From contig NC_056002.1 of assembly GCF_018446385.1 (NCBI RefSeq), positions 32,722,636 to 32,786,635 of the forward strand: a stretch of DNA of 64,000 nt, read 5' to 3'. The position numbers were made by a program, and so were the translations under genes. The notes under the pieces were generated by a model that saw only the letters and a program-made list of their open reading frames with translations, was not told where the DNA came from and did no database searches. Position 1 is the first letter of the stretch; each line of letters begins with the position of its first letter. The stretch comes from Zingiber officinale. Its lineage: Eukaryota; Streptophyta; Magnoliopsida; Zingiberales; Zingiberaceae. Shown here in pieces: positions 1-12,008 of the stretch.

Positions 1-772
1 ATTAAACCTGCTGAAAACTTAAAACATAAACCTCTACAAAACTGATTCACAACTTGAACTTCTACATATTGCTCTACTGAAAATATAGCAGCCCTAAAAA
101 CCACTGTCAATACACGGCAGAAATAAGGAATCCCAAAACCGTATGCTAAATATAAGGGTTGTCCTGGCTTGACAAAAAAATTAGCAACAAAATAAATACA
201 ACTCTTAAGGCATGCTGTGAGATAAAAATAGCTTATCAATTCACCTACAAACAAGCCCTAGGGTTTCAAGCAAAGCTTCGGGAACAAGGAGAGGAACAAG
301 GAATAGACCTCGGAACTATCCTACTGTAAGTGAGTAGCGACTTACCTTGATTCTTGGACTCACAACCGAACAAAAAGGGCATCTAGGACCTTGGCCGGCC
401 GCCGGAGATGATACCCTAACTCCCTTTCATTTTCTGCCCGAGCTCCGCCATCGTACGCAGAAGAGAAGGAGAGAAATGGTTTAAGTCACGGGAAAACAGA
501 GCATCAACTTATCCCCTTTTATAATCCAATATTCTGTTAATTATCTTAAATAAATTTGCTACTTTTTCTAAATAAACAAATCCAACATCAACTTGTCCCT
601 TTTATAATCCAATATTCTGTTAATTATCTTAAATAAATTTGCTACTTTTTCTAAACAAACAAATCCAACATCAACTTATCCCTTTTATAATATTCTGTTA
701 ACTATCTTAACAGCCACAGGCATTTAAAGAAGAAGTAATTAAGATTTCAACATCAACTTATCCCTTTTATAA
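1..772 (-). repeat. Fragment of LTR family L1, minus orientation
   Basis: This stretch parallels the 26.3-27.1 kb part of the solo LTR at 25016-27354, in the same direction. Both share the segment around 'cttggact(c/t)acaaccg' and the following tandem repeats. It has no coding capacity. It starts before the window and its match to the LTR stops at about 772. Orientation is called minus because L1 LTRs at 1.3-4.2 kb run the other way. Confidence 0.7.
502..772. repeat. About 84-bp tandem repeat inside LTR L1
   Basis: Units begin with 'catcaacttatccc' or a close variant at 502, 586, 669 and 751, spacings of 84, 83 and 82 bases. Each carries 'aatattctgttaattatctt' followed by an AT-rich half. 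The same array recurs near 26874, 26957 and 27040 in the solo LTR, so it is an internal minisatellite of this LTR family and not an independent satellite. Confidence 0.8.
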
Positions 773-1310
773 TTGTTTAAGTGGTTGTGCTCTAAGAAAG
801 GCTAAGTTGAAGTATTGTTGGGATTTAGTCCTTCTCCTTGCTTTCAGAACATGCTGTAGCATATTTATTTCTTCCAGGCATGATCAGCTTGTAATTGATG
901 AGCAGTGCAACCTTAATGTGCATGATTGGCTTGTAATTGGTCTTGTAGTTTTTTTTTGGTTATAGTTTTGGTAGTAGATCTATAGGGTGAAGTGTGAATT
1001 CATCTAAGGCTCCTGCACATTTTGATGATTTCAGAATTTCCTTTCTCTATGGACAGATTAGTGGATTTCCAAAGTTGATATCGTTTGTTAAGTAAGATAA
1101 GATCGATAAGATACTTTATGGATATAATTTAACCAAGTAAGTAAATCAAGGATGATCAGTTAATTTAAAGGGTTATAGATTTCGGATTCCTATTGATGAG
1201 CAAGGAACAAGAAAGAGTTTAGTTTCCTTTAAAGCATGTAGTTTGTTTTTGTAGAATGGTATGTTATGATACAATACATGAAGAACAACCATATTTTCCT
1301 AGGCTGTTAA
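773..1310. other. Intergenic stretch, nothing recognised
   Basis: AT-rich sequence between two L1 LTR fragments of opposite orientation. I see no coding frame of note, no match to the other repeat families in the window and no RNA gene. It may be older degenerate repeat or original flanking DNA. Confidence 0.5.
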
Positions 1311-2820
1311 GCTTTGGTGAAGCTTTTAATTAAGCTACAGGTGCAGATTTTATTAAGTTTACAAGAGCAGATTTTTATTAAGCTATTATGCAGATTTCTG
1401 TTAAGCATTAGTGCAGATTTTTGATAAGTATTGTATGTGTAGATTGCTTTTGTATTCTATGAATAATTATGTGTTACATAGTTAGTTTCATTCATAGATG
1501 CACACGAAAGATACCCTAACAGTATTTTGGGTTTAAGAAAAGTATAAGAAAGATAAAGAAAAGTATAAGAAAGATAAATAAAAGTATAAGAAAGATAAAG
1601 AAAAGAAAGAAAAGGCCGAGACCTTAAGTAGATCCCAAAGTCAAGACTTTAGGGATTTTTGGCACACAAGGTGCCTATTAAAATGCCAAGGCATTTAAAG
1701 AAGAAGTAATTAAGATTATAAGTATTTTACTTTTAAGAAGAGGCTAGTACCCGACTTCCAAGGTTGTCGTTAAACAAATCCAGGTGTCCAATTCTGAGGT
1801 CTTGGCCCTGGTAGACCGAGGTCTGCTCTTTTAGGATTGGTGGCTCGCTACCCCAACCTATTAGGGAACGCGCATAAGATGGTACTATGCCTGGGCCCAA
1901 GAAGAAGTTGATTATTATTTTGAAGTATTATAAGTATAAGTTTTTGAACAAGTAAAACGAGTTTTACGTAAACATAAAGTATTAAGGATTAAGTTAGAAC
2001 AAATGAAATAAGTTTCATATGGTTCTAAAAATCAATAAGTTTAGTTCTTTATTCTACCATGTTTATCTAGTAGATGAGTAGTTTTCATGTTTACCTATTA
2101 GATGAGCAGCATGATTAACTATTAGAATTACATGAGTAGATTCCTTAGCTTTTCTTTGCTATTAGTTTGACATGAGCAGTTATGTTTATGCTTTATTTCT
2201 TTTTAGAGCATATAGTTTCTAGTTCTTTTCGTATACATGCACATTCGTGATTTTGTGAGTTAGATAGCGCTTACTAAGCATTTTACTTATAGATTTCATT
2301 TCCTCTTACCGCAGATACAGGAAAGGAAAAGATATAGAAAGGAAGGCGACAAGGAGGTGTTCAAAGGATGTGTGATGCCAGGACTATGGAAGCCTTGAGA
2401 CTTAGTTAAGAATTTGTTTAGATTAATTCTTTATTTAGGATGATACGAAAATTTGGAAGTAAGAAATTGTATTTCATTATTAAGTTTCCGCATTTTAGTA
2501 TTTGGGAAGGTACATGTTATTTTGATGTTATTAGGACATAGTAGATGAATTGTGATCTTGAGTAATGATTTCTGGTATAGTTCTCTTTTGTTTTGGATCA
2601 TTAATTGCGTGGTTGTTTAATATATGTTCCAGCCGCTTGTGGCTGATGTATATAGTGTTTGTATTTCAGATTAAGGTCACCGGTACAGGGGAGACTCTGT
2701 CAAAATTTTTCGATAGGGTTTTCATGTGGTTTTTAATCACACCGGTTAAGTAGAGTTAGTAGTTAAGTAACGGTCACTCTTAGAGAGTAGTAGAGTATTA
2801 AGAAGGGTGGTCGTTACAGT
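1311..2820 (+). repeat. LTR family L1, partial copy 1 of a tandem pair
   Basis: Reads as the reverse complement of the solo LTR at 25016-27354: stretches rich in 'gcagatttt(t)attaagct', then 'aaggccgagaccttaagtag', 'gttagatagcgcttactaag' and the terminus 'agggtggtcgttaca'. It lacks the outer 5' part of the LTR. The next copy follows almost directly. The 62-codon frame at 2565-2753 lies inside it and is not supported as a gene. Confidence 0.75.
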
Positions 2821-4195
2821 CGTTATCAGGCTGGTAGTAGTGTAGATTTTTGATAAGTATTGTATGTGCAGATTTCTTTTGTATTCTATGCATGATTGTG
2901 TGTTACATAGTTAGTTTCATTCATAGATGCACACGAAAGATACCCTAACAGTATTTTGGGTTTAAGAAAAGTATAAGAAAGATAAAGAAAAGTATAAGAA
3001 AGATAAAGAAAAGCATAAGAAAGATAAAGAAAAGAAAGAAAAGGTCGAGGCCTTAAGTAGATCCCAAAGTCAAGACTTTAGGATTTTTGGCACACAAGGT
3101 GCCTATTAAAATGCCAAGGCATTTAAAGAAGAAGTAATTAAGATTATAAGTATTTTACTTTTAATAAGAGTCTAGTACCCGACTTCCGAGGTTGTCGTTA
3201 AACAAATCCAGGTGTCCAATTCCGAGGTCTTGGCCCTGGTAGACCGAGGTATGCTCTTTTAGGATTGGTGGCTCGCTACCCCAATCTATTAGGGAACGCG
3301 CATAAGATGGTACTACGCCTGGGCCCAAGAAGAAGTTGATTATTATTTTGAAGTATTATAAGTATAAGTTTTTGAACAAGTAAAACGAGTTTTACATAAA
3401 CATAAAGTATTAGAGATTAAGTTAGAATAAATGGAATAAGTTTCATATAGTTCTAAAAATCAGTAAGTTTAGTTCCTTATTCTACCATGTTTATCTAGTA
3501 GATGAGTAGTTTTCATGTTTACCTATTAGATGAGCAACATGATTAACTATTAGAATTACATGAGTAGATTCCTTAGCTTTTCTTTGCTATTAGTTTGACA
3601 TGAGCAGATATGTTTATGCTTTATTTCTTTTTCTAGCATATAGTTTCTAGTTCTTTTCGTATACATGCACATTCGTGATTTTGTGAGTTAGATAGCGCTT
3701 ACTAAGTAAATTTTACTTATAGACTACACTTCCTCTTACTGCAGATAAAGGACAAGAAAAGATTTAGCAAGGAATGCGACAAGGTGGCGCGGATGGTGTG
3801 TGATGCCAGGACTATGGAAGCCTTGGGACTTAGTTTAAGAATTTATTAAGATTGTCATTTATTAAAAATGTATTAGATGAGTCATTTAGTCTTCCGCTGT
3901 TAGTTAATTGTATGTTTTTATTTTGTTTCCGCTATTCATTACTTGCATGATTTGATTTCATTAAACTGCGTGGTGATGTTATTCCTTTTGTGTGTTTGAT
4001 ATGTGTTCCAGCCGCCTGTGGCTGTGTATATTATGTTATGTATTAATGATTATGGTCACCGGTACAGGGGAGACTCTGTCGGAATTTTTCGGTAGGGTTT
4101 CCATGTGATTTTTAATCATACCGGTTAAGTAGAGTTAGTAGTTAAGTAACGGTCATCCTTAGAGAGTAGTAGTAGTAAGAAGGGTGGTCGTTACA
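2821..4195 (+). repeat. LTR family L1, partial copy 2 of a tandem pair
   Basis: Repeats 1411-2820 closely, base by base over long runs, and ends with the same 'agggtggtcgttaca'. Downstream it abuts the gag region of Ty3-I with no visible primer-binding site, so the junction at 4195/4196 is a breakpoint and not a normal LTR to internal boundary. Confidence 0.75.
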
Positions 4196-4199
4196 ATAC

Positions 4200-5712
4200 C
4201 CACCCCTATCGTATTTACAGTACCACCAGGGGTACCACTGGCATACCCGGCACCTGCTCCGATCGAGCCTACGACGTACTAGGCACCACCACCCCTAGTG
4301 CCTACAGTGTACCCAGCACTCACACCTGCGGTATCGATTGCTCCATTTCCGGTACCACCACCTACCGTACCTCCAGCAGCGGTCACCCATCTCGACCTTG
4401 CAGTACCACCAGTGGTATATGCCCCAGTTTATGCAGCAGCACCGGGAGTACCTCCCCTAGTATATCCAGTGATACTACCTGTACCACCAGCTCCGGGGAT
4501 TTCGCTAGTTCGCGCGATGATCCCTACCCACCTCACAGATATTGTCGCGGCACGAGCCCGGATCCCAGCATTGGCAGAGTCAATGAAGAGTTGATTCACA
4601 CTCTTCCGAGGAGAGACTGATCCGAGTGTGGCCCAGTCCTGGATAGAGACTATCGAGCAGACCTTCTTCTACATGGCTTGCTCCGAGTGGGAGAAAGCAG
4701 AGCTGACTGCTTTCCATTTATGGGATGAGGCCGACACCTGGTGGGTTACACAATATTCCATCATAGGCAAGCATAATATCACCTGGGCCAGATTCAGAGA
4801 GGCTTTTGAGAGCCGTTACTTCCCACGGTCATATCAGATGACTCGCCGGCAGGATTTTCTGAGTCTGTGACAGAACAACCGCTCGGTGACAGAGTATAAT
4901 GCCGAGTTTAATTGGTTGGCTAGATTTTGTCTAGAACTAGTTGCTGAGGGCAGTTCCCATATGCAACAGTTTATTCAGGGACTTGATGGACATCTACAAG
5001 TAAAGCTTGCCGATTTTAGGAACTCTTCCTACATAGAGACACTAGACAGAGCCCTGATGATAGATTTAGCTCACCAGAGAGCATACCCGGACAAGAAAAA
5101 GAAACAGATGGAATGGGCATCTGGATAGATCCAGCAGTCACAGGCTACACAGCAACAGAGTGGTCGCAGTCAGCTAGGTCAGGGTACTTCTGGGGCATCC
5201 GGTCAGCCTCAGAAGTCAGGGTGATCTACATCAGGACGTTTCCAATCTTGTCAGCAGAACTGGAAACAGCCCGCCAGCGACATTCGCTGCACCAGATGTG
5301 GGTCCAGAGACCACATCACCTCAGCTTGCTCCCTGGGACATTCAGTTTGCTATTAATGCAAACTGCCTGGGCACCTGAGTCGAGATTGTTTGCTGAAGGC
5401 ACAACATATTGCTTCCGGAGTTTCTGGTCATGGAGTTCAACTCAGTCAGTCTGGGACATATCGAGGAGGGCGGAGAGCCCAATCTTCGCATAGCCAGCAG
5501 AGGATAGCTCCCCCTACAGCTGCTGCTTATGGCATGTATGGACAGGAGCACCCCAGTGCCCTCATGGTACCACAGAGTTCTGTCGTGGGACACCAGTATC
5601 AACTGTAGCCTCAGCCCTTAGTCCAGTATCTGCAGCCCCAGCCATTGTTTCAGTACCAGACGCAGTCTCAGCTACCAGTACAGTATCAGTCGCAGCCCTT
5701 ACATCCACATCT
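4200..5712 (+). pseudogene. Ty3-I gag region (fossil)
   Basis: A proline- and valine-rich N-terminal part at about 4298-4590 is followed by a retrotransposon gag (capsid) domain at about 4628-5128, with the familiar 'AFHLWDEADTWW' and 'FNWLARFCLELV' type blocks. A cysteine-rich knuckle region lies near 5280-5345. The region stops where Ty3-II is inserted. It is broken, with several breaks. Confidence 0.8.
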
Positions 5713-7912
5713 TATAACGCCCGCCCTTCTATTAACCTTAACATGCAGGACAAACGTTACTCTTTCTTCTTATATCTAAATTCTCGGCCTTCTTACCTAT
5801 TACATGCTGCTTAGTCCATAAATCTATTCTAACATGTTACGCCTAGTAGAATATGACTTGCAACCAAGTAAGGCTGAAGAGAGTCTGAAGCTTCTAGTGG
5901 GTTTGGGTCATGTGGCCTTGACAGGTATTGTACTCCTACTAGCGCAGGGCACGACCGTTTAAGGGTCGCATGACCGTGACCCTTGGCAGAGCATGGGAGG
6001 GGCACGGTCGTGTGAGCCCACACGACCGTGTCACTTCGGCCAAGAGAAAGAGAGACATGACAGTGTGGAATCACACGGCCGTGTAGCATTGGACGAGAGG
6101 AGGAGGTGCCCGGCCGTGTGATTCCACACTGTCGTGTCACCTCGGCCGAGAGGAAGAAGGGCACGGCCGTGTGTTTCCACACGACCGTGTCACATTGGTC
6201 GAGAGGAGGAAGGGCATGGCCGTGTGCTTCCACACGGCCGTGTCGCCTTGGCCGAGAGGAGGTAGTGGAATGTCGTGCGAACCTACACGGTCATGCCACG
6301 GGCTGTGCGGAAGATCCCCCTTCTCTACCGGAAGAGCTTGTTCTCCCCTTTTTCACTTTCACTTGCCATTCAAAATTCTGTCAAGCCATCAAATTCATTC
6401 TAAACCAATTAGTGCCAGTATTTTATGTAAAGCGAAGAGAAGAAAGAATACTAAAGTTCTACATGTTTGCCATAATAACAAATTCTCTGATCTCTTTCCA
6501 TTGTTTCGTCACACACACACACACCCCCAAGCACTGCTCCTGCTGCCTCCTCCTACTCAATCTTTCCTTTTCCGTTATTTGTAGTACAAGGGAATACAAA
6601 TCTATAAGCGGATGCTTACTAAGTACCGTCTACTCACAAAATGATACATTAAAAGAGGACATATTTTTTAAAACTGCTTGAGGAAAATGCAACGATGTAA
6701 ACATGCTTTTAAAATTATTTAGGGAAACATAAACATGCACTTGGCAGTAATTCACACGAAAATCGTACTTCGAAAATATGTACATGACATACATTTTAAA
6801 ACCAGTTTATCATGCAATCTATTAACTTAAAAACTATGCTAATAAAGCAAGGAACACAAGATTCTTGACATACTATAGAGTTCATCAATGCTACACAATA
6901 TAACTCAACTTCTCAACTTAGGGGACCTCCACTAGGACAAACCATAAAGTTTGAAAACATTATATTACATAATTAGTGAAAATAGTAATCACTTTCTTGG
7001 GCCCGACATTGTATTACTTTGCAAGCATCCTTAATAAGATCCGAGGTAGCTAATCCTGAACCTATCAAGGTATTACTAGGCGGTCTAGGAGCCCACCCAT
7101 GGACCTTGTGTCCAGTACATGCCTTGCTAAAGTAAAATACTTTCCTTTAACTATTAATTTCTTGTATTTGCACTTGCTTGGCATTTAACCAAACACCTTA
7201 TGTGCGCTTAATTCCCTCATACTTATAGGGACACACTTTAGGCACTTGATTTATACTTCTTAGTCCCAAAACCTAATGGGAAGCAAATCAAAATGATCTA
7301 AACATGCTCTTAATCCCAAAACTTTAGAGGGGATCAAACATATCATAGCATCTATCTCCTTTAACATGCAACATGCTTAAAACATATTGTAACATGTATT
7401 AATGAAGCTGCTCATACTGCAAGTGAGAGGTACTTACAACTTTTCGCTAGATCTTACTACTATAAGATGTTGGGAAGACAATCCTCTCTCTTGCACGCCT
7501 TATTCTCCAAGTCACCCTTCACCCGCGTACCAATCCTTGCAAAAACTCTCCTCATAGATCCTCCCCTTGAAGAACTTAAAAGCTTGGACCTAGATCTCTT
7601 GATCTTGGCCGAAACTTGAAAGGAGGAAGGAGAAGTTTCGGCTAGAGGAGAAGAGGAGATGAAAATTAGGTTTTTTTTAATCTCATCCATCCCCTTTTAT
7701 ACTAAGTTAAAGTTGGATCATCTCTTCGTATATAATCTACATATAATGAATTGTTTCATATTGCTCATGTGATGCTTTACCACCACCCTAATGACAACTT
7801 AAACTAATCTCAACTAAGAGGTCTCGGGTTCAAATCCTAGCCCAAGTCTTTTATGAATATATTTTTATTTCTTTTTGCCCTTTTTGAATAGAGGAAATTT
7901 ACAGGTGTTACA
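5713..7912 (-). repeat. 3' LTR of Ty3-II
   Basis: About 2200 bp, paired with 15596-17836. On the minus strand it begins TGTAACACC and ends GGGCGTTATA. It contains a GC-rich hairpin minisatellite (5995-6260), a CA microsatellite near 6512 and a tRNA T-arm-like motif near 7820. Open frames at 5829-6681 and 7460-7690 are chance frames in this LTR, since the same non-coding pattern appears in the partner LTR. Confidence 0.9.
5995..6262. repeat. Hairpin minisatellite of about 53 bp units in Ty3-II LTR
   Basis: About five units, each with two inverted arms of the type 'cacggccgtgtg' separated by a few bases, then 'cttggccgagaggagg'. Each unit can fold on itself. The same array occurs at 15890-16150 in the partner LTR and, reverse complemented and diverged, at 45341-45760. 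Confidence 0.8.
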
Positions 7913-7921
7913 ATCCCCCAT
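7913..7921 (-). other. Polypurine tract of Ty3-II
   Basis: Plus-strand 'atccccca' directly beside the left LTR reads TGGGGGAT on the minus strand, just upstream of the 3' LTR. This is the expected plus-strand primer position. Confidence 0.7.
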
Positions 7922-8008
7922 ACCTTATAAAAAGTTCATCCTTGAACTTAGAACAGTTGCGGATACTTCTGTCTCATATCTTCCTCACATTCCCATGTTG
8001 CCTCTTCA

Positions 8009-10437
8009 TGTTGGTTGCTACTCGAAAAACCTAGAGGTTCCACTGTACAAAAATTTTGTACAAAGGTTTGAACCTTTTCCTAGCTACCATGTGTTCTTTT
8101 AAATTAAATTTTGAATCGCCTGCGGAACTTAACACATTTGATCCAAAACTTAATCTATTTGTTCTTTTAGGTTTAGACTTGGATCTCCTGCGGAACTTAA
8201 CACATTCGATCCAAATCACCTAAGTTATGAATTCCATTAAATATTAATTTCCATAATTGGTTCCCAGTACTGACGTGGCGAGACACATGACCTTCTTGGA
8301 TATGGGAACAACCACCACTGACTAGACAAAACCTTTTAAGGAAAGCTAATATTTAATTTACTAAAATAACTTTAGGTTAACCGAAAGGAACAATCAAATC
8401 ACAAGGAAAAGAAGAAAATATAAGAACACTACATCGAAAATAAATTCGAAATACTAGAATCGTAAGCCTCTTTTATTTGGTATTATTTCCAAAAATAACT
8501 AGTATGATGCGGAAAGGAAAAATTACTAGTTATACCTTTTAGAAAGACCTCTTGATCTTCTACCGTATTCCTCTTCTAACCTCGGACATTGTGTGGGCAA
8601 CGATCTTCCGAGATGAGAAACCACCAAAGCACCTTCTTCTCCTCCTAGCTAGGTTCGGCCAAAACAAAAGCTTTACCAAGGATGAAGAAAAAAAAACACC
8701 AACCAAGCTCGAAGGGATGCAAGCTTCCTCTCCTTCTTCTTCTTCTTCTCCAAGTAGTATCCGGCCACCACAAGAGCTCCAAGCCAAGAAGGGTTTCGGC
8801 CACCACAAAGAGGAAGAGAGGGAGAAAGGATGGCCGACCACAACACCAAGGAAAAGAGGGAGAGAATAATAGAGGTTGTAACCCATGAAGGCATCCCAAC
8901 CCCTTCTTTTATATTCCTTGGCTTTGGCAAATAAGGAAATTTATTTATAATAAAATTTCCTTAACTTTCCTTGACAACAATTAATTAAGAAAATTTAAAT
9001 AAAATTTCTTAATCAATTAATCATGGTCGGCCACCTCAAATAGATAAATTAGGAGAGTTTCAATCAACAAAATAAAACTTCCTAATTTGTTTCCGAAAAT
9101 TTTAAAATAAAATTTCTCTTCAAAAATCCCTTCATGATTGATAAAAAGAAATTTCTATAATTTTATTTTTCAACATGTGAATAATTTTACAAAGAGAAAA
9201 AATAAAATATCTTTCCAATCTACAAATAAGGAAAGAGATCTAATCTCTTTCTTTAATCTTTTGTAGATCCTTTTAAGAGAGATATTTTAATTTTAATTCT
9301 CTCCAATAAATTATATCTTCCACATAAGAAAAAATTAAAATTAAAATTCTTTTTAATTTCATAAGGGCCGGCCCCCTTTAGCTTGGGTTCAAGCTAGGGC
9401 CGGCCACCCATAAACCATGCTTAGGCCGGCCCTAGCTTGATCCCCAAGCTAGCTTGGTCGACCCCCTTTATGTGGGTATAGAAGGTGGGTATAGAAGGTG
9501 GGTATAGGTGGGTATAGTACTCTATAATTAAGAGGCTACGATAGGGACCGAGAGGAGGAATTGGTTTTGGTCTCCCGTTAAAATTAAGCATCCCGTGTTC
9601 GCCCCGAACATATAACTTAATTTTATCAATAATAATTCATTCCACTAGAGAACTATTATTGAACTACTGCACCAATCCCAAATTACATTTTGGGCTCCTT
9701 CTTATTATGAGTGTGTTAGTCTCACTGTGTTTAAGATAACAAATGTCTACTAATTAAGTAAGTTACTGACAACTTACTTAATTAATATCTAGCTCCAAGA
9801 GTAGTACCACTCAACTTCATCGTCATGTCAGACTAAGTCCACCTGCAGGATTTAACATGACAATCCTTATGAGCTCCTCTTGGGGACATTCTCAACCTAG
9901 ATCACTAGGACACAGTTTCCTTCTATAATCAACAACACACACTATAAGTGATATCATTTCTCAACTTATCGGGCTTATTGATTTATCGAACTAAATCTCA
10001 CCCATTGATAAATTAAAGAAATAAATATCAAATATATGTACTTGTTATTATATTAGGATTAAGAGCACACACTTCCATAATAACTGAGGTCTTTGTTCCT
10101 TTATAAAGTCAGTATAAAAGAAACGACCTCAAATGGTCCTACTCAATACACTCTAAGTGTACTAGTGTAATTATATAGTTAAGATAAACTAATACCTAAT
10201 TACACTACGACCTTCCAATGGTTTGTTCCTTTCCATCTTGGTCGTGAGCTACTGTTTATAATTTATAAGGAACAGATAACATGATCTTCTGTGTGTGACA
10301 CCACACACCATGTTATCTACAATATAAATTAATTGAACAATTACATTTATCATAAATGTAGACATTTGACCAATGTGATTCTTATTTCTAGATAAATGTT
10401 TATACCAAAAGCTAGGGTTTTAGTATACATCCTAACA
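8009..10437 (-). repeat. Solo LTR of a Ty1-copia (Angela/Tork-like) element
   Basis: 2429 bp running from TGTTGGTTGC to CATCCTAACA on the plus strand, so the LTR reads TGTTAGGATG... on the minus strand. It is flanked by a perfect 5-bp duplication CTTCA (8004-8008 and 10438-10442), and Ty3-II integrase sequence continues on both sides. With no internal region between the duplications this is a solo LTR left by LTR-LTR recombination. Frames at 8552-8930 on both strands are chance frames in GA- and CT-rich LTR DNA. Closest relative in the window is the LTR at 23625-28362. Confidence 0.92.
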
Positions 10438-11102
10438 CTTCATGCTGTTGACTTTGCCACCGCACTTTGACTAACGATATCTCTTTGTTCCTCAGCTTCT
10501 TAACTTTTCGATCTATTATCTGAATAGGTCGACTTTCATAACTGAAGTTCTCTTGAACTTGTATCTTCTATGTCTCAATCACTTGATTTGCATCGGGAAC
10601 ATGCTTCTTCAGCATTGAGACATGGAATACGTTATGAATAGCTGACATTTCCTGAGGTAGTTCCAGCTAGCTCAAAATCTACCTTGCCAACTCTTTTAGT
10701 AATCAAGTAAGGCCCCACATAAAAAGTTCGTCCTTGAACTTAGAACAGTTGCGGATACTTCTGTCTCATATCTTCCTCACATTCCCATGTTGCCTCTTCA
10801 TGCTGTTGACTTTGCCACCGCACTTTGACTAACGATATCTCTTTGTTCCTCAGCTTCTTAACTTTTCGATATATTATCTGAATAGGTCGACTTTCATAAC
10901 TGAAGTTCTCTTGAACTTGTATCTTGTATGTCTCAATCACTTGATTTGCATCGGGAACATGCTTCTTCAGCATTGAGACATGGAATACGTTATGAATAGC
11001 TGACATTTCCTGAGGTAGTTCCAGCTCATAAGCTACCTTGCCAACTCTTTTAGTAATCAAGTAAGGCCCCACATAACGTGGACTCAACTTTCCTTTCTTT
11101 CC
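10438..11102 (-). pseudogene. Ty3-II integrase C-terminal and chromodomain-like tail, with tandem duplication
   Basis: Frame at 10740-11087 carries 'SPRYVGPYLI', 'HNVFHVSMLKKHV' and a chromodomain-like end ('LRNKEISLVKVRW', 'EATWE', 'YPQLF'). A unit of about 358 bp covering this tail is present twice: once as 7929-8008 plus 10443-10720 (split by the solo LTR) and once as 10721-11078. The duplication came before the LTR insertion. Part of a broken element. Confidence 0.85.
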
Positions 11103-11105
11103 AAA

Positions 11106-11783
11106 CTACATCACTCCTTTCATAGGAGCTACTTTCAGGAATACTGAATCCCCGACCTCAAATTCTAGCGGTCTTCGGTGCACATTCGCATAGCTCTTCT
11201 GCCAGCTCTGAGCAGTTTCTATTTTCTGGCGAATGTTCTGAATGGTTTTAGTGGTGTCCTCGATAAGGTCTATCTGGAGTCTCATTTCTTTCTTTTCTCC
11301 ACCTTCATACCAACAGATAGGAGATCTACATCTCCTCCCATATAGAGCCTCGTAGAGTGCCATTCCGATAGTAGCTTGATAGCTGTTATTGTATGCGAAT
11401 CCTGCTAAGCATAGGTATCGATACCAGCTTCCTTTGAAATTTAAGGCACAAGCCCATAGCATATCCTCCATAATTTGATTTACCCGTTCTGTTTGCCCAT
11501 CTGTTTGAGGATGAAATACGGTGTTAAACCACAACTTAGTGCCAAGAGCTCTCTGAACACACTCCCAGAAGTGTGAAGTAAAGCGACCATCTCTATCAAA
11601 AATTATGATTTTGGGAACTCCATGCAATCTGATAATCTCTTTAACATATAGTTGTGCTAGTTGTTCTATGGAGTAGGATGTTCTGATAGCTAGAAAATGA
11701 GCAAACTTGGTCAATTTGTCCACTATTACCCAAATAGCATCGAATCCATTCACAATTCTGGGTAGTCCTACTATAAAGTCCAT
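11106..11783 (-). pseudogene. Ty3-II integrase core region (fossil)
   Basis: Contains the rve integrase landmarks 'MDFIVGLP', 'AIWVIVDKLTKFAHF', 'RDGRFTSHFW', 'FHPQTDGQTERVNQ' and 'YEALYGRRCRSP'. It follows RNase H on the minus strand, as expected for Ty3 elements. Part of a broken element. Confidence 0.9.
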
Positions 11784-12008
11784 AGATATATCCTCCCACT
11801 ACCATTCTAGAATCTGGATTGGTTGTAGAACTCCGCCTAGTCTCTGATGTTATGCTTTAACCTGTTGACATGTCAGGCAGGTAATGACATATCTTGCAAT
11901 ATCTCTTTTCATTCCTGACCACTAGAAGCATCCCTTTAAATCTTAGTACATCTTGGTGGAACCAGGATGCATTGCATAGGGCATTCCATGGCCTACCTCT
12001 AGAATTTT

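Noticed and set aside
5995-6262. CRISPR-like array
   Set aside because: Units are contiguous and themselves palindromic, with no unique spacers, in a plant LTR. A minisatellite.
5829-6681. Open frames with H, R, T and V-rich repeats (also 15757-16567 and 45223-45985)
   Set aside because: They follow the hairpin minisatellite of the Ty3-II LTR and have no domain. The repeat, not a protein, explains them.
8552-8930. Overlapping open frames on both strands (also at 24168-24514, 38770-39106, 44067-44403, 62107-62433)
   Set aside because: They recur at the same place in sister copia LTRs, in GA/CT-rich DNA, on both strands, and have no domain. Chance frames.
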